The notes under the pieces were generated by a model. It ran no database searches, had not been told where the DNA came from, and saw only the letters and a program-made list of their open reading frames with translations. Position numbers and translations under genes: made by a program. DNA of 64,000 bases from Sphingobacterium sp. N143 (GTDB lineage: Bacteria; Bacteroidota; Bacteroidia; Sphingobacteriales; Sphingobacteriaceae): NCBI RefSeq assembly GCF_030325625.1, contig NZ_JACAIS010000004.1, forward strand, positions 186,001 to 250,000. Reading direction: 5' to 3'. Of this stretch, positions 26,933-36,916 are shown one piece after another (position 1 is the stretch's first letter; each line of letters begins with the position of its first letter).

Positions 26933-28417
26933 ATGCTATTTAAAAAATCGATTCCTCAACTGATTGCTGAGGCCAACGAAAATGGTGAACATACGCTAAA
27001 AAGAACCCTGTCCAGTACAGGACTTATTGCATTAGGTGTGGGCGCTATCATTGGAGCAGGGCTATTTTCCCTCACCGGGATTGCTGCTGCGGAAAATGCA
27101 GGGCCAGCTGTTATCCTGTCATTCATTATCGCTGCCGTGGGCTGTGCTTTTGCAGGTCTCTGTTACGCTGAATTTGCCTCCATGATCCCTGTTGCCGGAA
27201 GTGCCTATACGTACTCCTACGCAACCATGGGCGAATTCGTTGCCTGGATTATCGGCTGGGATCTGGTACTGGAATATGCCCTTGCCGGTGCCACTGTTGC
27301 CGTCAGCTGGTCCCAATATTTCAATCAGCTCCTGATGATTTTCCATATACACCTGCCCGACATCTTCCTCAAAGGACCATGGGAAGGTGGAATGGTCAAT
27401 TTACCGGCAATCATCATCGTCTGTTTACTCTCGCTGTTACTGATGCGTGGCACCCAAGAATCCTCTACCGTAAATAACATATTGGTGATCTTAAAAGTAG
27501 GTGTTGTCCTCATTTTTATAGCATTAGGATGGAGCTTTATAAATCCTGCAAATCACGATCCTTTTATTCCGACCAATGCTGGGGAGGAGCTCGTCAAAAG
27601 TGGACAGCAAAGTCTGTGGTCCTTTTTAAAGAGTGACGATTTTGGCCATTTCGGGATTAGCGGTGTGCTACGTGCGGCAGGAGTTGTGTTCTTTGCCTTT
27701 ATTGGTTTTGACGCGGTAAGTACCGCCGCACAGGAAGCTAAAAATCCAAAAAAGGGCATGCCTATCGGTATCATCGGTTCATTGATCATCTGTACCCTAC
27801 TCTATGTGCTGTTTTCCTATGTCATGACGGGCATTGAAAACTATGCGGTATTTAAAGGCGATGCCAAACCGGTGGCCACAGCATTTGCAAAAACAGGTTA
27901 CCACTTTCTCAATACAGCGCTGATCATTACCATTATTGCCGGTTATACTTCCGTGATTCTTGTGATGTTGCTCGGCCAGAGCCGTGTATTCTACTCCATG
28001 AGTAAGGACGGACTGTTGCCTAAAGTCTTTTCGGATCTTTCCAAAAGACAGACACCATGGAAAACAAATGCAATTTTCATGGTATTTGTCAGTATTTTCG
28101 CAGGCTTTGTTCCAGTATCCGATCTTGGACACATGGTCAGTATCGGCACTTTATTTGCCTTCACATTGGTTTGTGTTGGAATATTGGTCCTTCGCAAAAC
28201 CGATCCGAACCTAGAGCGCCCTTTCAGAACACCATTGGTTCCTTTTGTTCCGATCATGGGTATCCTGGTCTGTATCCTGATGATGGCATCGCTGCCCATT
28301 GAAAGCTGGGAACGATTGGCAATCTGGCTGGCTTTAGGCCTCTTGATTTATTTTATATACGGTAAAAAACATAGCGTGATTCGCAAACAACATCGGGACC
28401 AACAGCAAATTGGTTAA
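26933..28417 (+). CDS. APC-family amino-acid permease
   Basis: A 494-residue inner-membrane transporter with about 12 hydrophobic segments. The first helix carries the APC motif GVGAIIGAGLFSLTG. Other landmarks are FAFIGFDAVSTAAQEAKNPKKGMPIGI and the C-terminal TDPNLERPFRTP. It belongs to the cationic amino-acid or polyamine-like branch and works by proton symport or exchange. The exact substrate is not visible. It is monocistronic, with a strong terminator right after the stop. Confidence 0.92.
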   Translation: MLFKKSIPQLIAEANENGEHTLKRTLSSTGLIALGVGAIIGAGLFSLTGIAAAENAGPAVILSFIIAAVGCAFAGLCYAEFASMIPVAGSAYTYSYATMGEFVAWIIGWDLVLEYALAGATVAVSWSQYFNQLLMIFHIHLPDIFLKGPWEGGMVNLPAIIIVCLLSLLLMRGTQESSTVNNILVILKVGVVLIFIALGWSFINPANHDPFIPTNAGEELVKSGQQSLWSFLKSDDFGHFGISGVLRAAGVVFFAFIGFDAVSTAAQEAKNPKKGMPIGIIGSLIICTLLYVLFSYVMTGIENYAVFKGDAKPVATAFAKTGYHFLNTALIITIIAGYTSVILVMLLGQSRVFYSMSKDGLLPKVFSDLSKRQTPWKTNAIFMVFVSIFAGFVPVSDLGHMVSIGTLFAFTLVCVGILVLRKTDPNLERPFRTPLVPFVPIMGILVCILMMASLPIESWERLAIWLALGLLIYFIYGKKHSVIRKQHRDQQQIG

Positions 28418-28418
28418 C

Positions 28419-28459
28419 ATCAAAAAAGGGCGTCTATTTTTAGACTGCCCTTTTTTGAT
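28419..28459 (+). terminator. Terminator after permease gene
   Basis: An extended stem between ATCAAAAAAGGGC (28419-28431) and GCCCTTTTTTGAT (28447-28459) with an inner GTCT/AGAC helix; T6 in the right arm. Confidence 0.88.
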
Positions 28460-28515
28460 CATCCTATTTTTTATTAGCTACACTCTTCCAATCCGGGTAC
28501 CCTTTCCACAAATTA

Positions 28516-29058
28516 CTATAAAGCACTCAGCTTAAAGTACCCATTCGTGATCACATCGTCCTTAAGTCCCATTTTTGAGACAATCTGGATACCATATTTC
28601 GCTTTGTCCGCCGCCAGCAGTAAATCCTCTATTTCATAGATATCATCTACATCCAGTCCATATTTATCATCAATATGCGCTGAACCATGATGTTTCCAGA
28701 AAACAGTCCGTTTCGCCTTTTCTGTAGCCTTGGCCAAATTGGGGGCAACAATAAGCTCCTTGTAATGCGATTCATCAAACTCATTCGGTTTATAACCGCC
28801 AAGATTGACAAAAAACAACTTTAATGCAGTGTCCGGCATCAGGAGATCATTTTTCTCCACCACACTGATTTCGTACTCGCCAATTTTATTGACCACACGA
28901 TAGGCATCAATATGGATTTTACCGTCTGCTTCAGGCCAGAAGTCCCTGATCGGTTCAACAAAATCCCGGAGTTCATTCCCGATACCGAAGAAAATATCAT
29001 GTTGTTCAGTACGTCTATTTTTCGGTTTACAACCGATTAAAATCATAAATAATTTCAT
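28516..29058 (-). CDS. DUF1543 protein
   Basis: A 180-residue protein with the DUF1543 opening MKLFMILIGCKPKNRRTEQHD, then FFGIG and a second, partly similar half. DUF1543 has no known function. The start at 29058 is preferred to the ATG two codons upstream because the MKLFM motif begins the family. No signal peptide or membrane segment is predicted. It is monocistronic. Confidence 0.85.
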   Translation of the reverse strand: MKLFMILIGCKPKNRRTEQHDIFFGIGNELRDFVEPIRDFWPEADGKIHIDAYRVVNKIGEYEISVVEKNDLLMPDTALKLFFVNLGGYKPNEFDESHYKELIVAPNLAKATEKAKRTVFWKHHGSAHIDDKYGLDVDDIYEIEDLLLAADKAKYGIQIVSKMGLKDDVITNGYFKLSAL

Positions 29059-29213
29059 ATGCAAATAATCTATCTTTCAATGGTCATATGGAATATCCAG
29101 GTTATTTTCATCCCTGTTTGTGCCTGCTAATCATGGATATTTCATAACTTCAGCCCTATAAACAATAAAAATAACTATTATCCAGCACATTTAACAACTA
29201 TTCAAAACCCGCC

Positions 29214-30083
29214 ATGCGTAACATTTTTCTATCCATGATCCTACTGCTTCTTTCCCTGTCCATCTATGGGCAGAAGCGGACGACAGATAAAAAGCTCGAA
29301 TCACATATTAAACAACTCATACAGGGGTTTCAAGGGGATGTTGGGATCTATGTACATCATCTCAAGAAAAATAAAGAGGTCAACATCCAGGCCGACAGCA
29401 TCTTCCCTACTGCAAGTGTGGTCAAAATACCTATTCTGGTCGGTATTTTTGACAAAATCAACAAGGGGCAGCTGCAGCTGGACCAACGCTTTCTTTACCG
29501 TGAGGCACAAAAATATGGTGGTTCGGGTCTGATGCAGTTTTTCAAGGACAGTACTCAGGTAGACCTCAAGACCTTGATTGCCCTGATGTTATCATATAGT
29601 GATAATGTTACTAGCATCTGGAACCAAAAGCTGGCCGGTGGTGGCATTCAGATCAACGAGCTGATGGCCGGGCTGCAACTGCAAAATACCCGGGTCAACT
29701 CCCAGACCGAAGGCAGACAGGCCGATTGGCAAAAATATGGCTGGGGGCAAACAACGCCAAAAGAAATCGCAGATCTGCTGACCTTGATCCGCCAGGGAAA
29801 AGTAGTGTCGGCAACAGCTTCGGATCAGATGTACCGATTGCTGGGCAATATGTTCTATGATGAAAGAGGGCTCTCTCAGATTCCGCCCACAGTCAAGACC
29901 GCGTCCAAAACAGGTTCATTGGATGATGTCCGGAACGAGGTCATTCTGGTCAACGCACCTAAGGGAGACTATGTATTCAGCATATTCACCAAAAACAACC
30001 AAGACCAGAGCTGGGGGAAAACAAATGCAGCTGAAGTCCTGACCCGTAAGCTTTCCAAATTACTGTGGGAATATTACAAGTAA
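29214..30083 (+). CDS. Secreted class-A-beta-lactamase-like serine hydrolase
   Basis: A 289-residue serine hydrolase of the beta-lactamase/transpeptidase-like superfamily. The signal peptide covers 1-20. The SxxK motif is S68-V-V-K71, the SDN motif is at 129-131 and KTG at 232-234, in class A spacing. However the omega-loop region (about 160-180) has no clear ExxLN motif, so the general-base glutamate for beta-lactam deacylation is not evident. It may be a non-lactamase peptidase or esterase. Resistance should not be inferred. Confidence 0.85.
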   Translation: MRNIFLSMILLLLSLSIYGQKRTTDKKLESHIKQLIQGFQGDVGIYVHHLKKNKEVNIQADSIFPTASVVKIPILVGIFDKINKGQLQLDQRFLYREAQKYGGSGLMQFFKDSTQVDLKTLIALMLSYSDNVTSIWNQKLAGGGIQINELMAGLQLQNTRVNSQTEGRQADWQKYGWGQTTPKEIADLLTLIRQGKVVSATASDQMYRLLGNMFYDERGLSQIPPTVKTASKTGSLDDVRNEVILVNAPKGDYVFSIFTKNNQDQSWGKTNAAEVLTRKLSKLLWEYYK

Positions 30084-30191
30084 GGGACATCACTGTCAAA
30101 CGACAGCTGCTGCTACATCAACAGTTCCAGTAGAGACATCAGGCTTATGGGGCAGCTCCTGCTGACCATCAGGTAAGGAGGCAATAACGGT

Positions 30192-30234
30192 AAAAAAAGA
30201 ACCGGGGCTCACTTGGTGGCCCCGGTTCTTTTTT
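30192..30234 (+). terminator. Terminator after serine hydrolase gene
   Basis: A 15-bp stem (AAAAAAGAACCGGGG type, about 30192-30206 with 30220-30234) is followed by GT and T-rich bases. It can serve both this gene and the convergent lipoprotein gene. Confidence 0.88.
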
Positions 30235-30262
30235 GTCTAATTAATGCGTACTCCCGAAGAGA

Positions 30263-30739
30263 TTAGTTCTTCAGCGCTTCACCAACATTTTTGGCTTTAC
30301 GGCTGATATCCTCACCTACTTTCTTCGAGGCATCTTTCACATCTTCAGCTGCTTCTTTTGTTTTATCCACAGCAGTATTTGTCGCATCTACTGTTGCATC
30401 TTTAGCATCTTTCAGACCTTCTTTTACGTCTTCCCCAGCATTGCGCAAGGCGTCTTTGGTTTTCTCCCAGGCAGTATTGGCTTCCTCAGTTGCCGCGCGT
30501 GCCTTTTCCTCAGCTGCTTTATCACCCTTGGCGATGGCATCATCCAGATCTTTCTTAGCTTGTTCAGCTTTCAAGCGCGCATTTTCTTCCGCATTCTTTA
30601 AATCAGCGATCGCCGCATCAACATGTTCACCAACTGTCTGTGCAGAGTCCGTTTCCGTAGAAGCTTTTTGCTCTGAATTGTTGCAGGAAGACATCAACAA
30701 TGCTCCTGCCACTACTGCTAAAAGTGCAATTTTTTTCAT
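30263..30739 (-). CDS. LEA-like Ala/Lys/Asp-rich lipoprotein
   Basis: A 158-residue lipoprotein with signal ending at C19 (LLMSSC). The mature part is one long amphipathic helical stretch, rich in Ala, Lys, Asp and Glu, with repeated EDVKEG/KDAKDATVDA/NTAVDKTKEAAEDVKDA units of about 11 residues. This pattern resembles late-embryogenesis-abundant group 3 or YtxH-like proteins, suggesting an envelope stress role. The start at MKKIALL was chosen since the upstream ATG at 30775 adds a non-signal leader. Confidence 0.75.
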   Translation of the reverse strand: MKKIALLAVVAGALLMSSCNNSEQKASTETDSAQTVGEHVDAAIADLKNAEENARLKAEQAKKDLDDAIAKGDKAAEEKARAATEEANTAWEKTKDALRNAGEDVKEGLKDAKDATVDATNTAVDKTKEAAEDVKDASKKVGEDISRKAKNVGEALKN

Positions 30740-30891
30740 GCTAATATTTGTTTTTAATGGCTTTGAAGTAACCATAAGCTTTTATATACCTTGATTTAAG
30801 TATACCTAAAAACCCATGATGATTTCACCTCAGTTTGTAATTAATGATTAATTCCTTATCAATTTACAACTTCTATGCCAAATAGACAATA

Positions 30892-31779
30892 TTATTGTTT
30901 TGGATAAATAGTTCCCTTGGCTGCCTCTAATGTATTTTTCAATAATCCGACAATCGTCATCAGCCCCACCCCACCAGGTACCGGAGTAATCCAGGAAGCT
31001 TTGGGGGCAACATGTTCAAAGTCCACGTCACCGTACAGTTTAAATCCAGATTTTGTTGTGGTTGAGGTTTCTCTGTTGATCCCCACATCAATCACCACCG
31101 CACCTTCTTTGACCATGTCAGCGGTGACAAAATTTTTCTTACCGATGGCCGCCACGACAATATCACCGCGAAGCACCTCTGTTTTAAGGTCCTTTGTTCG
31201 GCTATGCGTCAATGTAACAGTACAGTTTCCAGGATTGGAATTACGGGCAAGCAGGATACTCATGGGAGATCCCACGATATTGCTACGGCCCACGACAACG
31301 GCATGTTTGCCTGCTGTATCGATTTTATAATAATCCAGCATCAACATAATGCCATAAGGAGTGGCAGGAATAAAACAAGGCAGGTTACGCTGCATACGAC
31401 CTAGATTGATCGGATGGAACCCATCCACATCCTTACGATAATCAATAGCCTCAGTCACCTTGTCCGGATCGATGTGTTTTGGCAATGGCAATTGTACAAT
31501 CAGACCGTCGATATGGTCATCTTGATTGATTTCCTTGATCTTGGCGATCAATTCCTCTTCCGTGATTGTTTCATCATAACGAATGTTGGTGGATTCAAAG
31601 CCAACCAATTGACAATTGCGCATTTTACTGGCGACATAGGTTTCACTGCCACCATCATTACCGACAAGGATAGCGACAAGATGTGGTTTTCGGCCGGTTT
31701 GGGTTGTAAATTCAGCGGCGTCCAACGCAATTTGCTCTTTAATTTTTTCGGAAACTAATTTACCATCTAATAGATTCAT
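30892..31779 (-). CDS. folD: Bifunctional methylenetetrahydrofolate dehydrogenase/cyclohydrolase
   Basis: A 295-residue enzyme of one-carbon metabolism that interconverts 5,10-methylene- and 10-formyl-tetrahydrofolate with NADP. Landmarks are the YVASK motif ([12 protein letters not shown]), the VQLPLPKH loop, [13 protein letters not shown], the dinucleotide motif [13 protein letters not shown] and [11 protein letters not shown]. Length is typical. It lies downstream of lepA on the same strand but behind a terminator, so it probably has its own promoter. Confidence 0.96.
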   Translation of the reverse strand: MNLLDGKLVSEKIKEQIALDAAEFTTQTGRKPHLVAILVGNDGGSETYVASKMRNCQLVGFESTNIRYDETITEEELIAKIKEINQDDHIDGLIVQLPLPKHIDPDKVTEAIDYRKDVDGFHPINLGRMQRNLPCFIPATPYGIMLMLDYYKIDTAGKHAVVVGRSNIVGSPMSILLARNSNPGNCTVTLTHSRTKDLKTEVLRGDIVVAAIGKKNFVTADMVKEGAVVIDVGINRETSTTTKSGFKLYGDVDFEHVAPKASWITPVPGGVGLMTIVGLLKNTLEAAKGTIYPKQ

Positions 31780-31802
31780 GTTTAGGAGATTTTATTGTAT
31801 TT

Positions 31803-31830
31803 AAAAGGAGCCCAAGAGCTCCTTTATTTT
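31803..31830 (-). terminator. Terminator between lepA and folD
   Basis: A AAAGGAGC/GCTCCTTT-type stem with a short CTTGG-side loop has a TTTT run on the minus-strand side. It lies 15 bases past the lepA stop. Confidence 0.78.
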
Positions 31831-31844
31831 TTTATTATATACGA

Positions 31845-33635
31845 TTAATCCAACTTCAATACCGCCATAAATGCAGATTGCGGAATTTCTACGTTCCCCA
31901 CCTGACGCATGCGTTTTTTACCTTTTTTCTGTTTCTCCAACAATTTACGCTTACGTGAGATATCACCACCATAACATTTTGCCGTTACATCCTTCCGAAG
32001 TGCGGAGATGGTTTCCCGGGCGATGATCTTCGCTCCAATAGAAGCCTGGATACGGATCTCAAATTGTTGGCGCGGAAGCAGTTCCTTTAGTTTTTCACAG
32101 ATTTTCTTACCAAAATCGTAGGCATTGCTGCGATGAATCAAAGAAGATAAGGCATCCACAGGTTCGTCATTCAGCCGGATATCCAATTTGACCAGGTCCG
32201 AAGTACGGTAGCCGATCTGATGATAATCAAATGAAGCATATCCTTTGGAAATTGTTTTCAGTTTATCGTAAAAATCAAATACGATCTCCCCCATTGGCAT
32301 CTCAAAGACCAGTTCCACACGATCTGAAGTCAGGTAATGCTGATTCATGATCGTACCACGTTTCTGGATACAGAGCGACATGATCGGGCCGACAAAGTCT
32401 GATTTCGTGATGATGTTAGCCTTGATATAAGGTTCTTCGATGGAATCCAATTTACTGGGATCAGGCAGGTCGGAAGGATTATGAACAATAACTTCCTCCT
32501 TATCCCTGGTCATATAAGCCTTATACGAAACGTTGGGAACGGTTGTGATCACCGTCATATCAAATTCCCTTTCCAGACGTTCCTGAATAATCTCCATGTG
32601 GAGCATGCCCAGGAAGCCACAACGGAAACCAAAACCCAAGGCGGCTGAAGATTCCGGTTCAAAGACCAAGGAAGCATCATTCAGCTGAAGGCGGTGCATG
32701 GACTCGCGCAATTCTTCGTAATCTTCGGTATCCACCGGATAGATCCCCGCAAAGACCATGGGTTTCACTTCTTCAAAACCCTGGATAGCTTCAGCACAAG
32801 GGCGTTCTTTATGTGTAATGGTATCCCCAACTTTTACTTCTCTTGCTTCCTTGATACCAGAAATGATATAACCAACGTCGCCGGTCTTGATGACTTCTTT
32901 TGGCACCTGGTTCAACTTTAGCGTACCGATCTCATCGGCGAAATATTCCTTACCCGTGGCCACAAATTTCACTTTGTCACCTTTACGGATTTCACCATTT
33001 TCAACCTTGAAATAAGCCATGATCCCACGGAAGGAGTTGAATACAGAATCAAAGATCAATGCCTGCAATGGTGCGTCCGGATCACCTACGGGGTGTGGAA
33101 TACGTTCTACAATAGCTTCCAAAATATCCGGTACCCCAAGACCAGTCTTTCCCGAAGCTGGGATGATCGCATCACGGTCGCCACCGATCAGATCCACGAT
33201 CTGATCTTTCACTTCCTCAGGCATGGCACCTGGAAGGTCCATCTTGTTTAAGATCGGGATAATCTCCAGATCATGTTCCAGCGCAAGGTATAGATTCGAA
33301 ATCGTTTGTGCCTGAATCCCCTGTGAAGCATCTACAATAAGCAATGCACCCTCACAGGCCGCAATAGAACGGGAAACTTCGTATGAAAAGTCAACGTGTC
33401 CGGGAGTATCGATCAGGTTCAGGATATATTCCTGACCATCTTTTTTATAATTCATCTGGATGGCGTGACTCTTGATCGTAATACCACGTTCACGTTCCAA
33501 ATCCATATTATCAAGTAATTGTGCCTGTGCTTCACGCTGACTAATGGTATTGGTATACTCTAAAAGGCGATCTGCCAAAGTACTTTTGCCATGGTCAATA
33601 TGCGCAATAATACAGAAATTACGAATGTGCTTCAT
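31845..33635 (-). CDS. lepA: Elongation factor 4 (LepA), ribosome back-translocase
   Basis: A 596-residue translational GTPase. G1 is [10 protein letters not shown]3 is DTPGHVDF and G4 is NKMDLPGA, with EF-G-like domains following. The LepA-specific C-terminal domain contains [26 protein letters not shown]. It remodels stalled or mistranslocated ribosomes and affects initiation. Full length. The CDF transporter gene is 144 bases upstream on the same strand, but a separate promoter box lies between. Confidence 0.97.
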   Translation of the reverse strand: MKHIRNFCIIAHIDHGKSTLADRLLEYTNTISQREAQAQLLDNMDLERERGITIKSHAIQMNYKKDGQEYILNLIDTPGHVDFSYEVSRSIAACEGALLIVDASQGIQAQTISNLYLALEHDLEIIPILNKMDLPGAMPEEVKDQIVDLIGGDRDAIIPASGKTGLGVPDILEAIVERIPHPVGDPDAPLQALIFDSVFNSFRGIMAYFKVENGEIRKGDKVKFVATGKEYFADEIGTLKLNQVPKEVIKTGDVGYIISGIKEAREVKVGDTITHKERPCAEAIQGFEEVKPMVFAGIYPVDTEDYEELRESMHRLQLNDASLVFEPESSAALGFGFRCGFLGMLHMEIIQERLEREFDMTVITTVPNVSYKAYMTRDKEEVIVHNPSDLPDPSKLDSIEEPYIKANIITKSDFVGPIMSLCIQKRGTIMNQHYLTSDRVELVFEMPMGEIVFDFYDKLKTISKGYASFDYHQIGYRTSDLVKLDIRLNDEPVDALSSLIHRSNAYDFGKKICEKLKELLPRQQFEIRIQASIGAKIIARETISALRKDVTAKCYGGDISRKRKLLEKQKKGKKRMRQVGNVEIPQSAFMAVLKLD

Positions 33636-33665
33636 ATAGGATTTTTAAACTCTTTTGCTAAAAGG

Positions 33666-33673
33666 CAAAGATA
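33666..33673 (-). promoter_or_regulatory. Candidate -7 box of lepA
   Basis: On the minus strand this reads TATCTTTG, a full TAnnTTTG match, 30 bases before the lepA start. Confidence 0.55.
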
Positions 33674-33779
33674 CCTTTTTTTATACATATTTATAAGAAT
33701 CAAGTATATTTTTCATCTCCGCCATCAGGAGGATATCGGATCATCTGTACCAGTCGGCAATCCGGTCTCCCCCAGCCCA

Positions 33780-34790
33780 TCAGTCGGCTGTGGCATATAG
33801 AAAATGCTTTTGGTTGCGGGTGACATTATCCATATCCCAGGCAATCCTGGATTGAAAGGCTTCCGAGCGGACTGGACAGTCCTTGACCTGACAATAACGG
33901 CAGCATTGCGGTAAGCAGGGATCAGCATGCACAAAAAACTCCGTACGGACAGACATCTCTTTATTTACGATCTTATCCACCTCCGAAATCTCATCGTGGA
34001 CTTTAACCAGGTCAAAATAATGAGGTAAAGTCAGGTGACAGTCAATATGGAGTTCATTGCCATAACGCTGTACCCTGAGGTTGTGGACATCAATCCATTC
34101 TGCTTTTCGATTGCGTTCCAAGATTTCAACCACATCCTGCACCAATGCTGTATCCGATTCGTCCATCAGTCCACCAATGGATTGACGGAGTAGTTTATAA
34201 CCATTGAACAGAATAAAAAGCCCAAGAATGAGGGAAATCACCACATCGATCCATAGGAACCCCGTCAGCTTCATGATGATTAAGCCCAATATCAATCCAA
34301 TCGTGCTATAGGCATCCACCTGAAGATGTTTGCCATCGGCTATCAGAGTAATAGACCCCAAAGCACGTCCCCTTTTCATGATATAAAAACCTATGGCAAA
34401 ATTGACCAGTGAAGTCAGGCCAATCAGATAAATCCCTTGTTCCAGACGAGTAATCTCTGCAGGAAAAAAAAGCGTGTAGCAAGCTTTGGCCAAAATAATC
34501 GCCCCAGCAATAAAGATCAGTCCACCTTCCAGAAATACCGAGAAAAACTCCACTTTCCCATGTCCATAGGGATGGTTTTCATCTCTAGGCTGCGCAGCGA
34601 GATAAATACTATAAAAAGCAAAACCCGAAGCAATCACATTGACGATACTTTCTGCTGCATCCGTAAAAATTGCACTGGAGTCTGTCAGGAAATACGCAAC
34701 AAACTTAACGATCATTAAACTTATTCCCGTAAACAGCGATAATAAAACCAATCTTCTTTGTCTCGACATGGCAGTTATTTTGTAGGGCAA
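33780..34790 (-). CDS. Cation diffusion facilitator with C-terminal Cys cluster
   Basis: A 336-residue CDF metal/proton antiporter with six predicted membrane segments. Metal-site motifs are FTDAAESIVN and HPYGHGK in the first half and DAYSTIGLILG later. The cytoplasmic CDF C-terminal domain (about 215-290) is followed by an added tail. That tail has five cysteines (292, 296, 297, 300, 305: DPCLPQCCRYCQVKDCP) that could bind a metal. It may export zinc, iron or manganese. It is divergent from the aminotransferase gene. Confidence 0.92.
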   Translation of the reverse strand: MPYKITAMSRQRRLVLLSLFTGISLMIVKFVAYFLTDSSAIFTDAAESIVNVIASGFAFYSIYLAAQPRDENHPYGHGKVEFFSVFLEGGLIFIAGAIILAKACYTLFFPAEITRLEQGIYLIGLTSLVNFAIGFYIMKRGRALGSITLIADGKHLQVDAYSTIGLILGLIIMKLTGFLWIDVVISLILGLFILFNGYKLLRQSIGGLMDESDTALVQDVVEILERNRKAEWIDVHNLRVQRYGNELHIDCHLTLPHYFDLVKVHDEISEVDKIVNKEMSVRTEFFVHADPCLPQCCRYCQVKDCPVRSEAFQSRIAWDMDNVTRNQKHFLYATAD

Positions 34791-34966
34791 AGGTAAAGAT
34801 ATAACGGCAAATCCAGTCGATTAGTTTTGAACATCCCAGCCTAAAAACCAACATGGGGAGTCCTTGGATTGGCTCAATAGCTCTTTTGTTACCAAAGCCC
34901 CAATAAAAACAGTCTTTTTCTTTGTAAATTTTCAAAAATAAAGAAGATTATTTGCGACGTATATAA

Positions 34967-34974
34967 TATCTTTG
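34967..34974 (+). promoter_or_regulatory. Candidate -7 box next to the aminotransferase start
   Basis: TATCTTTG matches TAnnTTTG and ends only seven bases before the ATG at 34982. The transcript would start at or next to the start codon. Confidence 0.55.
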
Positions 34975-34981
34975 TCCTACC

Positions 34982-36187
34982 ATGAGCACATCATCATACT
35001 TATCAGACAGGATAAATAATTTGTCCGAATCGGCCACACTTAAAATGACCAAGCTGGGCCGAGAATTAGCAGCAAAAGGCATCAATGTAATCAGCCTTAG
35101 CGTAGGTGAACCTGACTTTAACACTCCTGAACATGTAAAAGATGCAGCGAAGAAGGCCCTGGATGAAAACTGGACACGTTACTCGCCAGTACCAGGATAC
35201 CCTGAATTGCGTCAGGCCATCGTGAATAAATTGAAGACAGAGAACAACCTGGACTATGATATTTCACAGATCGTTGTTTCAACAGGCGCAAAGCAATCCT
35301 TGTCTAATGTAATCCTGACGTTGATCAATCCAGGAGATGAGGTTATCATTCCAACACCATACTGGGTATCATACTCTGAAATGGTTGTACTGGCAGAAGG
35401 AAAATCCGTATTTATCAATACGGAGATTGACAATAACTTTAAGATCACGCCTGAGCAATTGGAAGCTGCCATCACGCCAAAAACCAAATTGTTTATGTTC
35501 TCTTCACCCAATAACCCTACTGGAACGGTTTATAGTAAAGATGAATTGGCAGCATTGGCGAAAGTTTTTGAAAAGCATCCACAGGTATTTATTCTATCGG
35601 ATGAGATCTATGAGCACATCAATTTTGTCGACAAACACGAATCCATTGCACAATTTGACAGCATCAAAGACCGCGTTATTATCATCAATGGTTTCTCAAA
35701 AGCCTTTGCGATGACAGGCTGGCGTTTGGGTTATATTGCTGCCAACAAAACGATTGCTGCAGCAAATGATAAATTACAGGGCCAGACCACTTCAGGGACT
35801 TGCTCCATTTCACAACGTGCAGGTATTGTTGCTTACGAACAAGGATTAGCGTCGGTCAACAAAATGAAAGAAGCCTTTGCACGTCGTCGTCAATTGGTGT
35901 ACGATCTATTGAGTGATATCCCGGGGGTACGCACCAACCTTCCCGAAGGTGCATTCTATTTCTTCCCTGAAATTTCATCTTTCTTTGGCAAAAAAGACCA
36001 AGATGGAAATATCATCAAAAACTCATCTGATCTTGCTTTATATTTATTGAACGTAGGTCATGTAGCTACTGTAGGGGGCGACTCTTTCGGTAACGACAAC
36101 TATATCCGTTTATCCTACGCAGCATCAGACGAAAGTTTGATCGAGGCGCTGAAACGAATCAAAGCGGCATTGGGAAAACTAGCATAA
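34982..36187 (+). CDS. PLP-dependent aminotransferase, aspartate type
   Basis: A 401-residue class I/II (fold type I) aminotransferase, resembling aspartate or prephenate aminotransferases of the AspC/PatA I-gamma type. It has SLSVGEPDFNTPEHV, the substrate PxPYW segment (PTPYWVSYSEM), SSPNNPTG, and the PLP lysine K240 in SKAFAMTGWRLGY. It probably transfers the amino group between aspartate and 2-oxoglutarate. The promoter box ends seven bases before the ATG, so a leaderless mRNA is likely. A perfect terminator follows. Confidence 0.93.
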   Translation: MSTSSYLSDRINNLSESATLKMTKLGRELAAKGINVISLSVGEPDFNTPEHVKDAAKKALDENWTRYSPVPGYPELRQAIVNKLKTENNLDYDISQIVVSTGAKQSLSNVILTLINPGDEVIIPTPYWVSYSEMVVLAEGKSVFINTEIDNNFKITPEQLEAAITPKTKLFMFSSPNNPTGTVYSKDELAALAKVFEKHPQVFILSDEIYEHINFVDKHESIAQFDSIKDRVIIINGFSKAFAMTGWRLGYIAANKTIAAANDKLQGQTTSGTCSISQRAGIVAYEQGLASVNKMKEAFARRRQLVYDLLSDIPGVRTNLPEGAFYFFPEISSFFGKKDQDGNIIKNSSDLALYLLNVGHVATVGGDSFGNDNYIRLSYAASDESLIEALKRIKAALGKLA

Positions 36188-36204
36188 CCCTTGTCCCAGA
36201 TAAC

Positions 36205-36241
36205 AAAATGGGCTGTTCAAAAAAATTGAACAGCCCATTTT
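36205..36241 (+). terminator. Terminator after aminotransferase gene
   Basis: A 16-bp stem AAAATGGGCTGTTCAA/TTGAACAGCCCATTTT with a short A-rich loop, followed by GTTTATT. Confidence 0.9.
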
Positions 36242-36296
36242 GTTTATTGTATTCCGCCAGGTGAACATCAAATACTTTCCCTTCTACCTACCCCTT

Positions 36297-36821
36297 TTAT
36301 TTAATATGCTCCATCACCTCAATAAATTTCTTCCCTTTATTCTTTGGATCAAAAAGCATTTTTTCCAATTTATCAAGTTCAAGAGCTTCCAAATGACTGG
36401 GCAACATACTATCTTTCATTAACTTCAACAACTTTTCCCAGTCTCCGCGATTGATCCTATTGTGGATCAATTGCATCATCTGGACAGCATTGCGGTATTC
36501 CTTTCCCGTCTTCAGTTCCACCACCATATCCATCCAGTCGCCATAAGTAAAAACTCTGCCTTTTTCACGTTGTAAGTGTAAAGCTTTCATTTTGACCAGC
36601 TCATATCCCAATAACATCTGTGCGACAGAATCAATTTCCATGCAATCAGCGATTTTAGCATAATCCTTTGGAAACTCTACCCGGGCGTCATCATCCAGCA
36701 GTTTACAAAAGGCCGGCACCTCATTTCTCAGCGAATCGCAGTTCTGCTGTGCATATGTTTCTGTGCTTATCAGGACAGCTATAATAACTACCAGCAGCAT
36801 ATAAATCGTATTCAACCTCAT
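36297..36821 (-). CDS. Hypothetical secreted protein
   Basis: A 174-residue protein beginning MRLNTIYMLLVV, with a signal peptide to about residue 24 (ETYA). The rest is helical, with two cysteines near the start of the mature part (NCDSLR, AFCKLL) and one later (DCMEID). No family was recognised. A longer start at 36872 would place a second hydrophobic stretch before the signal and is less likely. It is divergent from the M3 peptidase gene. Confidence 0.65.
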   Translation of the reverse strand: MRLNTIYMLLVVIIAVLISTETYAQQNCDSLRNEVPAFCKLLDDDARVEFPKDYAKIADCMEIDSVAQMLLGYELVKMKALHLQREKGRVFTYGDWMDMVVELKTGKEYRNAVQMMQLIHNRINRGDWEKLLKLMKDSMLPSHLEALELDKLEKMLFDPKNKGKKFIEVMEHIK

Positions 36822-36916
36822 GCTGCGAAGATACACATTCCCAATTAATATCATCAGCAGCACATAATTCAAATTGCTTTTAGCGCTTCAGGCAAATATT
36901 TATTACATTTACTCCT

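Noticed and set aside
29214..30083. Beta-lactam resistance gene
   Set aside because: Motifs fit the superfamily, but the deacylating glutamate is not visible, so resistance cannot be claimed.
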